Positions 56,001-62,688 of a stretch of DNA of 64,000 nucleotides are shown one piece after another. How positions within the stretch are numbered: position 1 is the first letter of the stretch; each line of letters starts with the position of its first letter. The stretch is from NCBI RefSeq assembly GCF_900167475.1, contig NZ_LT796768.1:1860001-1924000 (forward strand). The letters are read 5' to 3'. The DNA is from Aeromicrobium choanae. GTDB lineage: Bacteria > Actinomycetota > Actinomycetes > Propionibacteriales > Nocardioidaceae. Both the position numbers and the translations under genes were made by a program. The notes under the pieces are model-generated. The model searched no databases. It had not been told where the DNA came from and saw only the letters and a program-made list of their open reading frames with translations.

Positions 56001-56336
56001 GGCGGCGACCGCGGTCACGACGCCAGTCAGACGTCGGTCGCGGTGACGATCGCGAAGGCGAAGGCCACCGTGTCGGCGAAGGTCCTCAACGGCAAGGTCA
56101 CGCCGCGGACGCGCGCGAAGGTGCGCGTCGTGGTCCGCACGCCGGGCTTCGTCGAGAGCTCCGGGAAGGTCCGGATCTACCGCGGCTCGAAGCTGCTCGG
56201 GTCCGGCAACGTCAAGGGCGGCAAGGTCACCGTGACCCTGCCGCGCCAGAAGTCCTCGGTGCGCCTGACGGCACGGTTCAGCGGCACGTCACTGACCGCG
56301 CCGGCGAGCCGCGCGTTCGTGCTGCGGGTGCGCTGA
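53001..56336 (+). CDS. Secreted ExeM/NucH-type endonuclease with lamin-tail, EEP and Ig-like domains
   Basis: A 1111-residue exported protein. It has a signal peptide (to about residue 29), an N-terminal lamin-tail domain (about 33-190; LVINEVYLNGGSAG, YLNKFVELHN), an OB-fold/ExeM region (about 230-330) and an endonuclease/exonuclease/phosphatase domain (about 494-822). The last shows VKLASFNVLNYF, DADVLSLEEIE, AIVNHFKSKG, LGDFNSY, GSLDHVF and SDHDPVIV. Two or three Ig-like repeats follow to the end, resembling those of the nucleotidase upstream. These enzymes degrade extracellular DNA. The ribosome-binding site GAGGGGAATCCC precedes the ATG. Confidence 0.92.
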   Translation: MSRPVLRGLTALAVAAGAAVAVPPAATAAPDGSGLVINEVYLNGGSAGATYLNKFVELHNPTDEDISVNGWSVQYRPYNGTANFTAVVPLGDRHLEPGGTLLVSGNSNAANGAALPTPDVASTTGFSGNANGGTIALVSSETALTGDLAAVRANASLVDLIGYGASNTYEGAPKADGYSVTASVTRAAGVDTDANSTDFTTAAPTPVPCGATCAGPGDAEPEEPEPSETVTIAQIQGTGAASPRVGQTVTTTGVVTALYASGGFNGAYIQTPGTGGTAGPASHGLFVFGSSTAFAQSVDLGDTIDVTGAVSEFNGLTQITAASWKDATTAGTVTPTPVTFPMAEAQRESLEGMLVDATAGTYTITNNYGTNTFGELGLAAGDTVLPQPTNEVRPRTSAYDALVAQNAARMITLDDGKSINFTSGTNRASPGPWLTPTNEVRTGASVTIDDPLVLDWRNSTWKLQPTQPFAAGGESATIAPQSTRETAPKDVGGAVKLASFNVLNYFTTTGEDWVSSNRGTCTWYTDRDGNRITVNTCTNNGPRGAANDVSLARQQAKIVKAINTLDADVLSLEEIEDTGSLGGADRDEALKTLVAALNADAGSQRWAAVLSPSTIPTSGRDVIRTAFIYQRDAVEPVGPSVILDSPAFANARAPLAQEFRPVDGDAGQDFLAIVNHFKSKGSGDGVNADQGDGQGASNRARVGQAEALVDFVNSLEAQSDTDRVFLLGDFNSYAKEDPLAIIEDAGFVNVDQRLTDEETYQFEGMHGSLDHVFASSAAFARVTGADVWTINAPESIGREYSRFNNNVTNLFDASTPFRASDHDPVIVGFDPGAAAEVATTTTAKVPSVVWADEAFDVAVTVGSATGSPRGTATVSLGDEVLGTATVADGSATVTVPAGSLRAGRHVLDVAFAGEGRYADSAGTVAVDVRADSAITATAARGTYGKPTAISVTGAPDAGGLVYATVGGRIVASAIMRGGRATINVPGTALRPGTTAVTVFYGGDRGHDASQTSVAVTIAKAKATVSAKVLNGKVTPRTRAKVRVVVRTPGFVESSGKVRIYRGSKLLGSGNVKGGKVTVTLPRQKSSVRLTARFSGTSLTAPASRAFVLRVR

Positions 56337-56343
56337 GGCGAGG

Positions 56344-56397
56344 GGGACAGGCCGGGCGGCCCCAGGATCGAGGGAGATCCTGGGGCCGTCCTGTCCC
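56344..56397. terminator. Long bidirectional terminator hairpin between nuclease and SnoaL-like genes
   Basis: GGCCCCAGGATC / GATCCTGGGGCC is a perfect 12-bp stem with a 6-base loop; outside it GGGACAGG / CCTGTCCC adds another 8 bp. It lies between convergent genes, and its right edge reaches the SnoaL-like stop codon (TAG read on the minus strand). Confidence 0.8.
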
Positions 56398-56819
56398 TAA
56401 GTCCCGGTGTTGCTGCGATGACGCGACACGAACTCCGCGGCCTCCCCGGAGTCGATGTACTCGCGCAGTTCGCGGATCAGGCCGCGCTCGTCGAACCTGA
56501 CGACGACACACGCCTGGAGTCGCACGCGCATCCGGTCGCTCATGCGCGTGCCCTCGAGCACGTGCTGCTCGACCGCGCCGCTCTCGAACACGTCGACCCG
56601 ACGGTCGACATACTGGAGCTCCGTGACCGTGCGGTCGAGTATCCGCAGGATCCGGACGAACTCCGGGACGCTCGTCTCGCGCTGCACGGTGCTCTGCCAG
56701 ATGGTGGCGTCCGGGGAGAACAGGTGGGCGAAGGCCGCTTCGTCACCGACCTCCGACGCCGCGGTCAGGCGGTCGAGTGCCCGGAGAAAGGGGTGCGTGC
56801 CGTCGCGAGGCTCCGTCAT
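56397..56819 (-). CDS. SnoaL-like (NTF2-fold) protein
   Basis: A 140-residue NTF2-fold protein: RALDRLTAASEVGDEAAFAHLFSPDATIWQS, then RDVFESGAVEQHVLEGTRM and a REYIDSG end. This fold includes small isomerases, hydratases and dehydratases; no active site can be assigned. ATG 56819 overlaps the biotin carboxylase stop by 4 bp, making it the third gene of the carboxylase operon. A dedicated role with the carboxylase product is likely but unknown. Confidence 0.75.
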   Translation of the reverse strand: MTEPRDGTHPFLRALDRLTAASEVGDEAAFAHLFSPDATIWQSTVQRETSVPEFVRILRILDRTVTELQYVDRRVDVFESGAVEQHVLEGTRMSDRMRVRLQACVVVRFDERGLIRELREYIDSGEAAEFVSRHRSNTGT

Positions 56820-58459
56820 GCGTCGATGCTCACCAGGGCTTGCCCGGTCATGATCCCGTCTCCCGTGGCCACGTGCACCGCCGAAACGGTTCCCGGTGTG
56901 GTCGCGCGGATCTGCTGCTCCATCTTCATCGCCTCCACGACGACGACGACGTCCCCGGCAGACACGCGAGCACCCGGTTCGACATGGACATGGAGCACGG
57001 TGGCCGTGATGGGCGAGACGACGTCACCGGCGCGCGCGGCCCTCGCCGTGACGGAGCTCTCGGACCCGATCGATCTCCTGCTACCGGCATCGACCATGTT
57101 CGGGCTGTAGGGATCGAGCCGCACGTCGCAGTCCTGCTCGATCCAACGGGTGTGCACGCTCAACGGGGTCTCGGCGAACGCGGGATGCTCGACGATCGCC
57201 CGGTGGAAGTCGATGACCGTGGGGATCCCGTCCACGGACAACTCAGCCAGGGCGCGGCGGGCACGCGCCAGCGCCGTGGGCCGGTCCGGGCCGGTCACGA
57301 TCAGCTTGCCGATGAGCGAGTCGAAGTTGGTGGTGACGCGTTCACCGGCCGTCACCCCACCATCCCAGCGGACTCCCGGGCCGTGCGGGATGGTCAGTGA
57401 GCGCACCATGCCGGGGATGGGGAGGAAGTCCCGGCCAGGGTCCTCGGCGTTGATCCGGAACTCGATCGCGTGGCGGTCGGCCTCGACCGCTCCGGCCTGG
57501 ATCTGCTCCCCGTCGGCGATGCGCAGCTGGGCCGTGACCAGGTCCTCTCCGGTCGCCTCCTCCGTGACGCTGTGCTCGACCTGGAGGCGGGTGTTGACCT
57601 CGAGGAAGTACAGAGCGCCACCCTGATCGAGCAGGAACTCGCAGGTGGCGGCGCCGACGTAGCCCACGGCCCGCAAGATCGCCGTGGAGACGTCATGCAG
57701 GTGCTGCACCTGCTCCGTGCTCAGCAGGGGTGCCGGTGCCTCCTCGACCAGCTTCTGGCTGCGGCGCTGGAGCGAGCAGTCGCGCGTGCCGACGATCCGG
57801 ACATTGCCGCTGCTGTCGGCCAGGCACTGTGTCTCGACGTGGCGGACGCGACTCAGATGTCGCTCGACCATGCACGGGTTGGACCCGAAGGCGACCTCCG
57901 CCTCACGCCGCGCCGAGAGCCACGCCTCGTCGATCTGGTCGATCGTCGTGACGACTCGTTGGCCGCGTCCGCCGCCGCCGAGCACCGCCTTGATCACCAC
58001 CGGGAGGCCGTGCTCGGCGACGAACGCGTGGACGGCCTCGACCGACGCGACGGGACCACTGCTGCCGGGGATCAGGCGTGCACCCGACTCCTCCGCGATG
58101 TGACGGGCCGATGACTTGTCGGCCAGGAGGTCGATGGACTTCTCTGGCGGCCCGACCCAGGTGAGTCCCGCGCCAAGCACCCGCCGGGCGAACTCCGCGC
58201 TCTCGGACAGGAACCCGTAGCCGGGGTGCACGGCGTCTGCCCCGCATTCGTTCGCCGCGGCGAGGATCTCGTCGATGTCCAGGTAGGCGTGGGCGGCGCT
58301 TCGACCCGGCAGCGGCAGCGCCTCATCTGCCAGTGCGACATAGGCAGCCGAGGCGTCCTCCGCGGTGTGCAGCGCGACGGACGTCAGTCCGAGATCGCGA
58401 CAGGCGCGGATGATGCGGATCGCGATCTCGCCGCGGTTGGCGATCAGTACCTTCTTCAT
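56816..58459 (-). CDS. Acyl-CoA carboxylase alpha subunit (biotin carboxylase + BCCP)
   Basis: A 547-residue protein with the biotin carboxylase N-domain (VLIANRGEIAIRIIRACRDLG), ATP-grasp loop KAVLGGGGRGQRVV and FLEVNTRLQVEHSVTEE. The C-terminal biotinyl domain has the EAMKM motif; the biotinylated lysine is about residue 512. It carboxylates biotin for transfer by the subunit encoded next to it. It is shorter than typical AccA3/MccA (about 600-670 residues) because the linker/BT region is reduced. ATG 58459 starts the conserved fold. It lies 17 bp after the carboxyltransferase stop. Confidence 0.92.
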   Translation of the reverse strand: MKKVLIANRGEIAIRIIRACRDLGLTSVALHTAEDASAAYVALADEALPLPGRSAAHAYLDIDEILAAANECGADAVHPGYGFLSESAEFARRVLGAGLTWVGPPEKSIDLLADKSSARHIAEESGARLIPGSSGPVASVEAVHAFVAEHGLPVVIKAVLGGGGRGQRVVTTIDQIDEAWLSARREAEVAFGSNPCMVERHLSRVRHVETQCLADSSGNVRIVGTRDCSLQRRSQKLVEEAPAPLLSTEQVQHLHDVSTAILRAVGYVGAATCEFLLDQGGALYFLEVNTRLQVEHSVTEEATGEDLVTAQLRIADGEQIQAGAVEADRHAIEFRINAEDPGRDFLPIPGMVRSLTIPHGPGVRWDGGVTAGERVTTNFDSLIGKLIVTGPDRPTALARARRALAELSVDGIPTVIDFHRAIVEHPAFAETPLSVHTRWIEQDCDVRLDPYSPNMVDAGSRRSIGSESSVTARAARAGDVVSPITATVLHVHVEPGARVSAGDVVVVVEAMKMEQQIRATTPGTVSAVHVATGDGIMTGQALVSIDA

Positions 58460-58476
58460 GCGATGGCTCCGAGGGT

Positions 58477-60033
58477 TCAGGGATGGAACGGCGTGGGCGA
58501 GGGTCCGAGCTGGCGGGCCAGCGGAAGCTGCGCGTCGCGGACGAAGCCCACGACGAGAACTCGCGTCTCGGCGGGATCGACGATGTCCTGGCCGGTCGCC
58601 TCGGCTGTCCGGAAGGGCGACGTCACGGCTCGCAACTGCGCTTCGATGCGGGCCTGCTCGGCCTCGGGGTCGGGTGCGGACTCGATCTGGCTCCGGAAGG
58701 CGGCGAAGGTGCCCCCGCTGATGTGCATGGACCCCCATTGGGCGGTGGGCCACGCGATGCGTCGAAACATCCCGGAGGGGCGATGGTGAGTCTGTCCGCC
58801 CACCCCGAACAGCCTCCCCATCACGACCGTCATCCAAGGCATGCGGCTGCGGCACACGGACCAGACCAGGCGCGCGCCCGCGTTCTCGATGCCCGCCCGC
58901 TCCGAGTCGGGCCCGACCAGCACCCCCGGCTCGTCGGCGAGGGAGATCAGGGGGAGGTGGAACTGATCGCAGATCTGGATCAGTCGAATCGTCTTCATCG
59001 CGGCGGCGGTGTCCGTGGACCCTCCCAGCACGCCGGGGTCGTTCGCCATGATGCCGACGGGGTAGCCGTCCACCCGGGCGAGCCCGGTCACCCGGGAGCC
59101 ACCGTAGGCGGGCGACAGCTCGAAGAACGAGGCCTGGTCGACCACGGCGTCAATCACCGACCGCGGATCGAAGGGAGCCCTGCTGTCCTCGGGGATCACG
59201 TCACGCAGGGTGGCGGGGTCGGTCCTCGGAGCGAGCGGCGTCGCTCGTGGTGGCATCGAGTGCACGTTGGTCGGCAGGTAGGAGAGGAACGTGCGGATCT
59301 GAGCGAGCGCGTCGTGCTCGTCGACGGCCACGTTGTTGACGGAGCCGCTCTCCTCGACGTGGACACGCCATCCGCCGAGGTCCTCCTTGGTGATGTCCAG
59401 TCCGAGGGCGGCCTTCACCACCGGTGGTCCGCCGGGGAACAGTTGCGACGTCTCCTTGACCATGACGTTGAAGTGACCCAGGCATGCGGCCACCGCCGGA
59501 AGCCCGGCCACGGGACCCATCACCGCCGAGACCACGGGCGCGAGCTGGAGCAGATCCACCTCGGAGGCCACGAACGTGTTGCCGTCGGGCGGATAGGTGC
59601 GCCCCAGGTCCAGGAAGCTCTTGACGCTGCCGCCGCTGGCGTCGAGGAGTCGGATGAGGGGAACACCTGACTCCAACGCGCGCTCGGCGGCCAACGGCTC
59701 GCGACCGAAGCCCACGGCATCGACACCCCCCGCCCCACCACGGACGGTGAAGTCACCCGCGCTCACGACGGCAGGCCTGCCGTCGATCTCGACGAGCCCA
59801 TCGACCTGGCCCTTCGGGACGAAGGCGCGAAGCTCGCCCTGGGCCGAGTACTCCGCGCGTCCGGTGAGGATCCCGAACTCACGCAGGGTGCCCAGGTCCG
59901 CGAGCAGGTCGACCCGTTCGCGGGCGGTCAGCTTCCCCTGGGCGTGCTGGCGTGCCACCTGGTCGGCACCGCCAAGCCGCATGGCGAGCGCGCGACGGCG
60001 GTGGACCTCGTCGTGTCCGAGAGTTGTTGTCAC
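58477..60033 (-). CDS. Acyl-CoA carboxylase carboxyltransferase (beta) subunit
   Basis: A 518-residue crotonase-fold carboxyltransferase with GGAGGVDAVGFG-type N-terminal region, GPVAGLPAVAACLGHFNVM and the C-terminal biotin-binding region (GIMANDPGVLGGSTDTAAAMKTIRLIQICDQFHLPLISL). It belongs to the propionyl/methylcrotonyl/geranyl-CoA carboxylase group, but the acyl-CoA substrate is not readable by eye. It is the first gene of a minus-strand operon with the biotin carboxylase and the SnoaL-like protein, behind a TetR operator. Confidence 0.9.
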   Translation of the reverse strand: MTTTLGHDEVHRRRALAMRLGGADQVARQHAQGKLTARERVDLLADLGTLREFGILTGRAEYSAQGELRAFVPKGQVDGLVEIDGRPAVVSAGDFTVRGGAGGVDAVGFGREPLAAERALESGVPLIRLLDASGGSVKSFLDLGRTYPPDGNTFVASEVDLLQLAPVVSAVMGPVAGLPAVAACLGHFNVMVKETSQLFPGGPPVVKAALGLDITKEDLGGWRVHVEESGSVNNVAVDEHDALAQIRTFLSYLPTNVHSMPPRATPLAPRTDPATLRDVIPEDSRAPFDPRSVIDAVVDQASFFELSPAYGGSRVTGLARVDGYPVGIMANDPGVLGGSTDTAAAMKTIRLIQICDQFHLPLISLADEPGVLVGPDSERAGIENAGARLVWSVCRSRMPWMTVVMGRLFGVGGQTHHRPSGMFRRIAWPTAQWGSMHISGGTFAAFRSQIESAPDPEAEQARIEAQLRAVTSPFRTAEATGQDIVDPAETRVLVVGFVRDAQLPLARQLGPSPTPFHP

Positions 60034-60073
60034 GCGGGAGTTCCTTCCGCAGCATCACCGCGCGGGCACGGCA

Positions 60074-60093
60074 AACTGAGCGATCGATCGGTT
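60074..60093. promoter_or_regulatory. TetR operator, copy 1 (carboxylase operon / tetR side)
   Basis: AACTGAGCGATCGATCGGTT is a 20-base dyad (eight of ten pairs). The core CTGAGCGATCGATC is identical to the reverse complement of part of the operator at 60923-60946. It starts 41 bases upstream of the carboxyltransferase start and 69 bases upstream of tetR, so one site can control both directions. Confidence 0.7.
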
Positions 60094-60162
60094 ATGTCTG
60101 CGACGATATGATGAAGCATCGCGCCTCGTCAATGGCGGTGAAGTCAAAGGAGTGGCGTCGGC

Positions 60163-60792
60163 ATGGAACAGCGGAAGCAGCGTCCTCGCGGCGATCGCAC
60201 GCGAGCGCGCCTCCTCGATGCCGCACGCGCCGAGTTCGGCCAGCACGGATTCGGGGGCGCGTCGACCCGCGGCATCGCCGAGCGGGCGGGCATCAGCGCC
60301 TCGGCCCTGTACGCCCACCACCGCTCCAAGGAGGAGCTGCTCTTTCTCGTCGCCAAGGACGGTCACGAGAATGCGCTGCGTGACATGCAGCGGGTCTTGG
60401 CCACCCAGACGGGTCCGGGCGCCCAGTTCGCCGGGGTGATGCGGGTGATGAGCGCCGGAAATGCGCGGGAGCAGTTCGTCTCCCACGTGCTGGCGAACGA
60501 GCTGGATTCCCTGAATCCTGAGCACTATGCGGAGATCGCCGCGATCCGGCGGGCCATGGTGGGCCTGGTGCGGGCGATCATCGACCGCGGTGTCGAGCTG
60601 GAGCTGTTCGAGTGCCCTCGGATCGACGTGACCGTCACGGCGCTGTTCTCCCTGTGCGTCGACGTCGCGCGCTGGTACCGCCCGGACGGTCGGTGGGCGC
60701 CGGAGGAGATCGGTGATCACTTCGCGCTGCTGGGGCTGCGCATGCTGAATGCCTCACCCGCGGTGATCGACGCCGCGTTCGCCGCCAGCTGA
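60163..60792 (+). CDS. TetR family transcriptional regulator
   Basis: A 209-residue regulator with a clear TetR HTH (about residues 8-55): RTRARLLDAARAEFGQHGFGGASTRGIAERAGIS, then SALYAHHRSKEELLFLV. The C-terminal domain is of the KstR/FadR-like size for an acyl-CoA or hydrophobic ligand. It lies between the divergent carboxylase operon and the acyl-CoA ligase, and matching dyads flank it on both sides. Autoregulation plus control of both operons is inferred. Confidence 0.9.
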   Translation: MEQRKQRPRGDRTRARLLDAARAEFGQHGFGGASTRGIAERAGISASALYAHHRSKEELLFLVAKDGHENALRDMQRVLATQTGPGAQFAGVMRVMSAGNAREQFVSHVLANELDSLNPEHYAEIAAIRRAMVGLVRAIIDRGVELELFECPRIDVTVTALFSLCVDVARWYRPDGRWAPEEIGDHFALLGLRMLNASPAVIDAAFAAS

Positions 60793-60888
60793 CCCCAGCG
60801 TCACGCGAGGCTCCCTTCCGTCGTCACCCTCCGGGCCTGGTGGGTGGTGGCCGTGCGGACGGCACTTGAAACTAATCTCAACTTTTCC

Positions 60889-60918
60889 TTGCGCTGCGTG
60901 AGAGGCGTCACATACGAT
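60889..60918 (+). promoter_or_regulatory. Probable promoter of the acyl-CoA ligase operon
   Basis: TTGCGC (60889-60894) and TACGAT (60913-60918) with an 18-base spacer resemble a vegetative sigma promoter. The TetR operator begins 5 bases downstream of the -10, over the expected start of transcription. Confidence 0.5.
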
Positions 60919-60922
60919 CGCG

Positions 60923-60946
60923 CTACCTGATCGATCGCTCAGGTAG
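60923..60946. promoter_or_regulatory. TetR operator, copy 2 (acyl-CoA ligase side)
   Basis: CTACCTGATCGA followed by TCGCTCAGGTAG is a 24-base dyad with 11 of 12 pairs matching. It shares CTGAGCGATCGATC (reverse strand) with the site at 60074. Its place just after the -10 box fits repression by steric block. It lies 48 bases upstream of the TTG start. Confidence 0.75.
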
Positions 60947-60993
60947 ATATCACCGATCGGCGACAGCTCGATTCGCCACAAGGAGTGAGGTAG

Positions 60994-62688
60994 TTGGACG
61001 CCACACGGTCTCAAGACCTCGAGAATCTGCTGGACTACGACTTCGCCACCGCAGTGGAGGCGTTGGACCACCACGTCGGCGTGCGACCCGGGCGCATGGC
61101 CATCACGTACGGCGAGACGGGCGAGGAGCTGACCTACGGCGAGTTCGGTCGACGCACCGACGCCATCGCCGGCAACCTGGCACGCACCCACGGCGTCCAG
61201 CCCGGCACCCGCGTGAGCGTGCTGTCCACCAACGCGATGGTGGCGGCGGCGTCGATGTACGGGCTCTGGAAGGCCGGAGCGGTGTACGCGCCGGTCAACT
61301 ACCTCTACCGAGGCGAGCTCCTGGCCTATCAGCTGAACGACACGCGACCCGACGTGCTGATCGTCGACGAACAGCTCGTGCCGGCCGTCGAGCAGATCAA
61401 GAGCGACCTCCACGTCGAGACGCCCCTGATCGTGGTGGCGTCACCCGAGGCCCGCGACGTGTGGCCCCACGTGTTCGACGATCTCCTCCAACCGGCGGAG
61501 CGCCCCGATGTCACGGTGTCCTTCAACGACCCGGCGAACATCATCTACACGTCGGGGACGACAGGGCCGTCGAAGGGCGTCGTGCAGTCGCACCGCTGGG
61601 TCAACGGGTACACGTGGATCGGGCGCAGGATCCTCAACGAGGAGGACATCGTCTACAACGACCTGCCGCTCTACCACGTCGGCGGCGCGCACTACAACGT
61701 CGCGCGGGCGCTCTGGGTCGGAGCCGGCCTGCAGCTGTGGGACCGCTTCAGTCCCAGCGACTTCTGGCGGCGGATCAAGGATGGCAACTGCACGACGGCC
61801 ACGCTGCTCGACGTCATGATCACGTGGCTGCAGAAGCAGGAGCCCCGTGATGACGACCGGGAGAACGCCCTCAACAAGGTGGTCCTCGGGCCCGTCCCGG
61901 CGAATCACCACGAGTTCGCGCAGCGGTTCGGCATCGACTTCGCACTCACGGGGTTCGGCCAGTCCGAGTCCGGCAGCGCGATGATGACCCTCGTCGAGGA
62001 GATCCCCCAGGGATCAGGCACGCCGGAGTCCGTCTATCGGGGTCTTGATCACGCGACGATCCGGGCGGCCTTCGAGGACGCCGGGATGCTCGTGCTCGAC
62101 GGTCACGACCCCCGCGTGATCAAGGGCATCCTCGGAACACCGAGCCCCTTCTTCGAGGTCGCCGTTCTCGACGAGGACGACCGCCCGTGCGTGGCGGACC
62201 AGGTGGGCCAGCTGGCGATGCGCCCGGCACTGCCGGAGCTGATCTTCACGCGGTACCTCGCCAAGCCCGAGGCCACGGCCCAGGCCTTCGCCAACCTGTG
62301 GTTCCACACGGGCGACGCCGCCCGGATCGACGACCTCGGCGTCTTCCACTTCGTGGACCGCCTGGGCGATCGCATCCGTGTCCGCGGAGAGAACATCTCC
62401 GGCGCGCAGGTCGAGGAGCAGATCGCGCGGCATCGCACGGTGCAGCTCGCCGCGGTGATCGCGGTCCCGAGCGACGAGGGCTTCGAGGACGCGATCGTCG
62501 CGTTCGTCGAGCTCGTCGAGGGAGCGGACTTCGATGAGGCCGCACTCGATGCGCACTGCAAGGCGGTCATGCCCAAGTTCATGTGGCCCAGCCGCATCGT
62601 CCGGGTCGACAAGATCCCGCACACCCCCACCAACAAGATCGAGAAGTACAAGCTGCGCCAGCTGTTCAAGGAAGGACAGACGCTGTGA
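60994..62688 (+). CDS. AMP-dependent acyl-CoA ligase (crotonobetaine/carnitine-CoA ligase-like)
   Basis: A 564-residue adenylate-forming enzyme. Its P-loop is IIYTSGTTGPSKGVVQSH, the adenylate block is TGFGQSESGSAMM, the hinge region is FHTGDAARIDDLGVFHFVDRLGDRIRVRGENISG and the catalytic Lys is in TPTNKIEKYKLRQ. The start is TTG 60994 with AAGGAG at the right distance; a TAG stop lies immediately upstream in frame. It activates an acid to its CoA thioester, probably the step before the divergent acyl-CoA carboxylase. It overlaps the solute-binding protein gene by 4 bp. The CaiC-like label reflects general resemblance only. Confidence 0.88.
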   Translation: MDATRSQDLENLLDYDFATAVEALDHHVGVRPGRMAITYGETGEELTYGEFGRRTDAIAGNLARTHGVQPGTRVSVLSTNAMVAAASMYGLWKAGAVYAPVNYLYRGELLAYQLNDTRPDVLIVDEQLVPAVEQIKSDLHVETPLIVVASPEARDVWPHVFDDLLQPAERPDVTVSFNDPANIIYTSGTTGPSKGVVQSHRWVNGYTWIGRRILNEEDIVYNDLPLYHVGGAHYNVARALWVGAGLQLWDRFSPSDFWRRIKDGNCTTATLLDVMITWLQKQEPRDDDRENALNKVVLGPVPANHHEFAQRFGIDFALTGFGQSESGSAMMTLVEEIPQGSGTPESVYRGLDHATIRAAFEDAGMLVLDGHDPRVIKGILGTPSPFFEVAVLDEDDRPCVADQVGQLAMRPALPELIFTRYLAKPEATAQAFANLWFHTGDAARIDDLGVFHFVDRLGDRIRVRGENISGAQVEEQIARHRTVQLAAVIAVPSDEGFEDAIVAFVELVEGADFDEAALDAHCKAVMPKFMWPSRIVRVDKIPHTPTNKIEKYKLRQLFKEGQTL

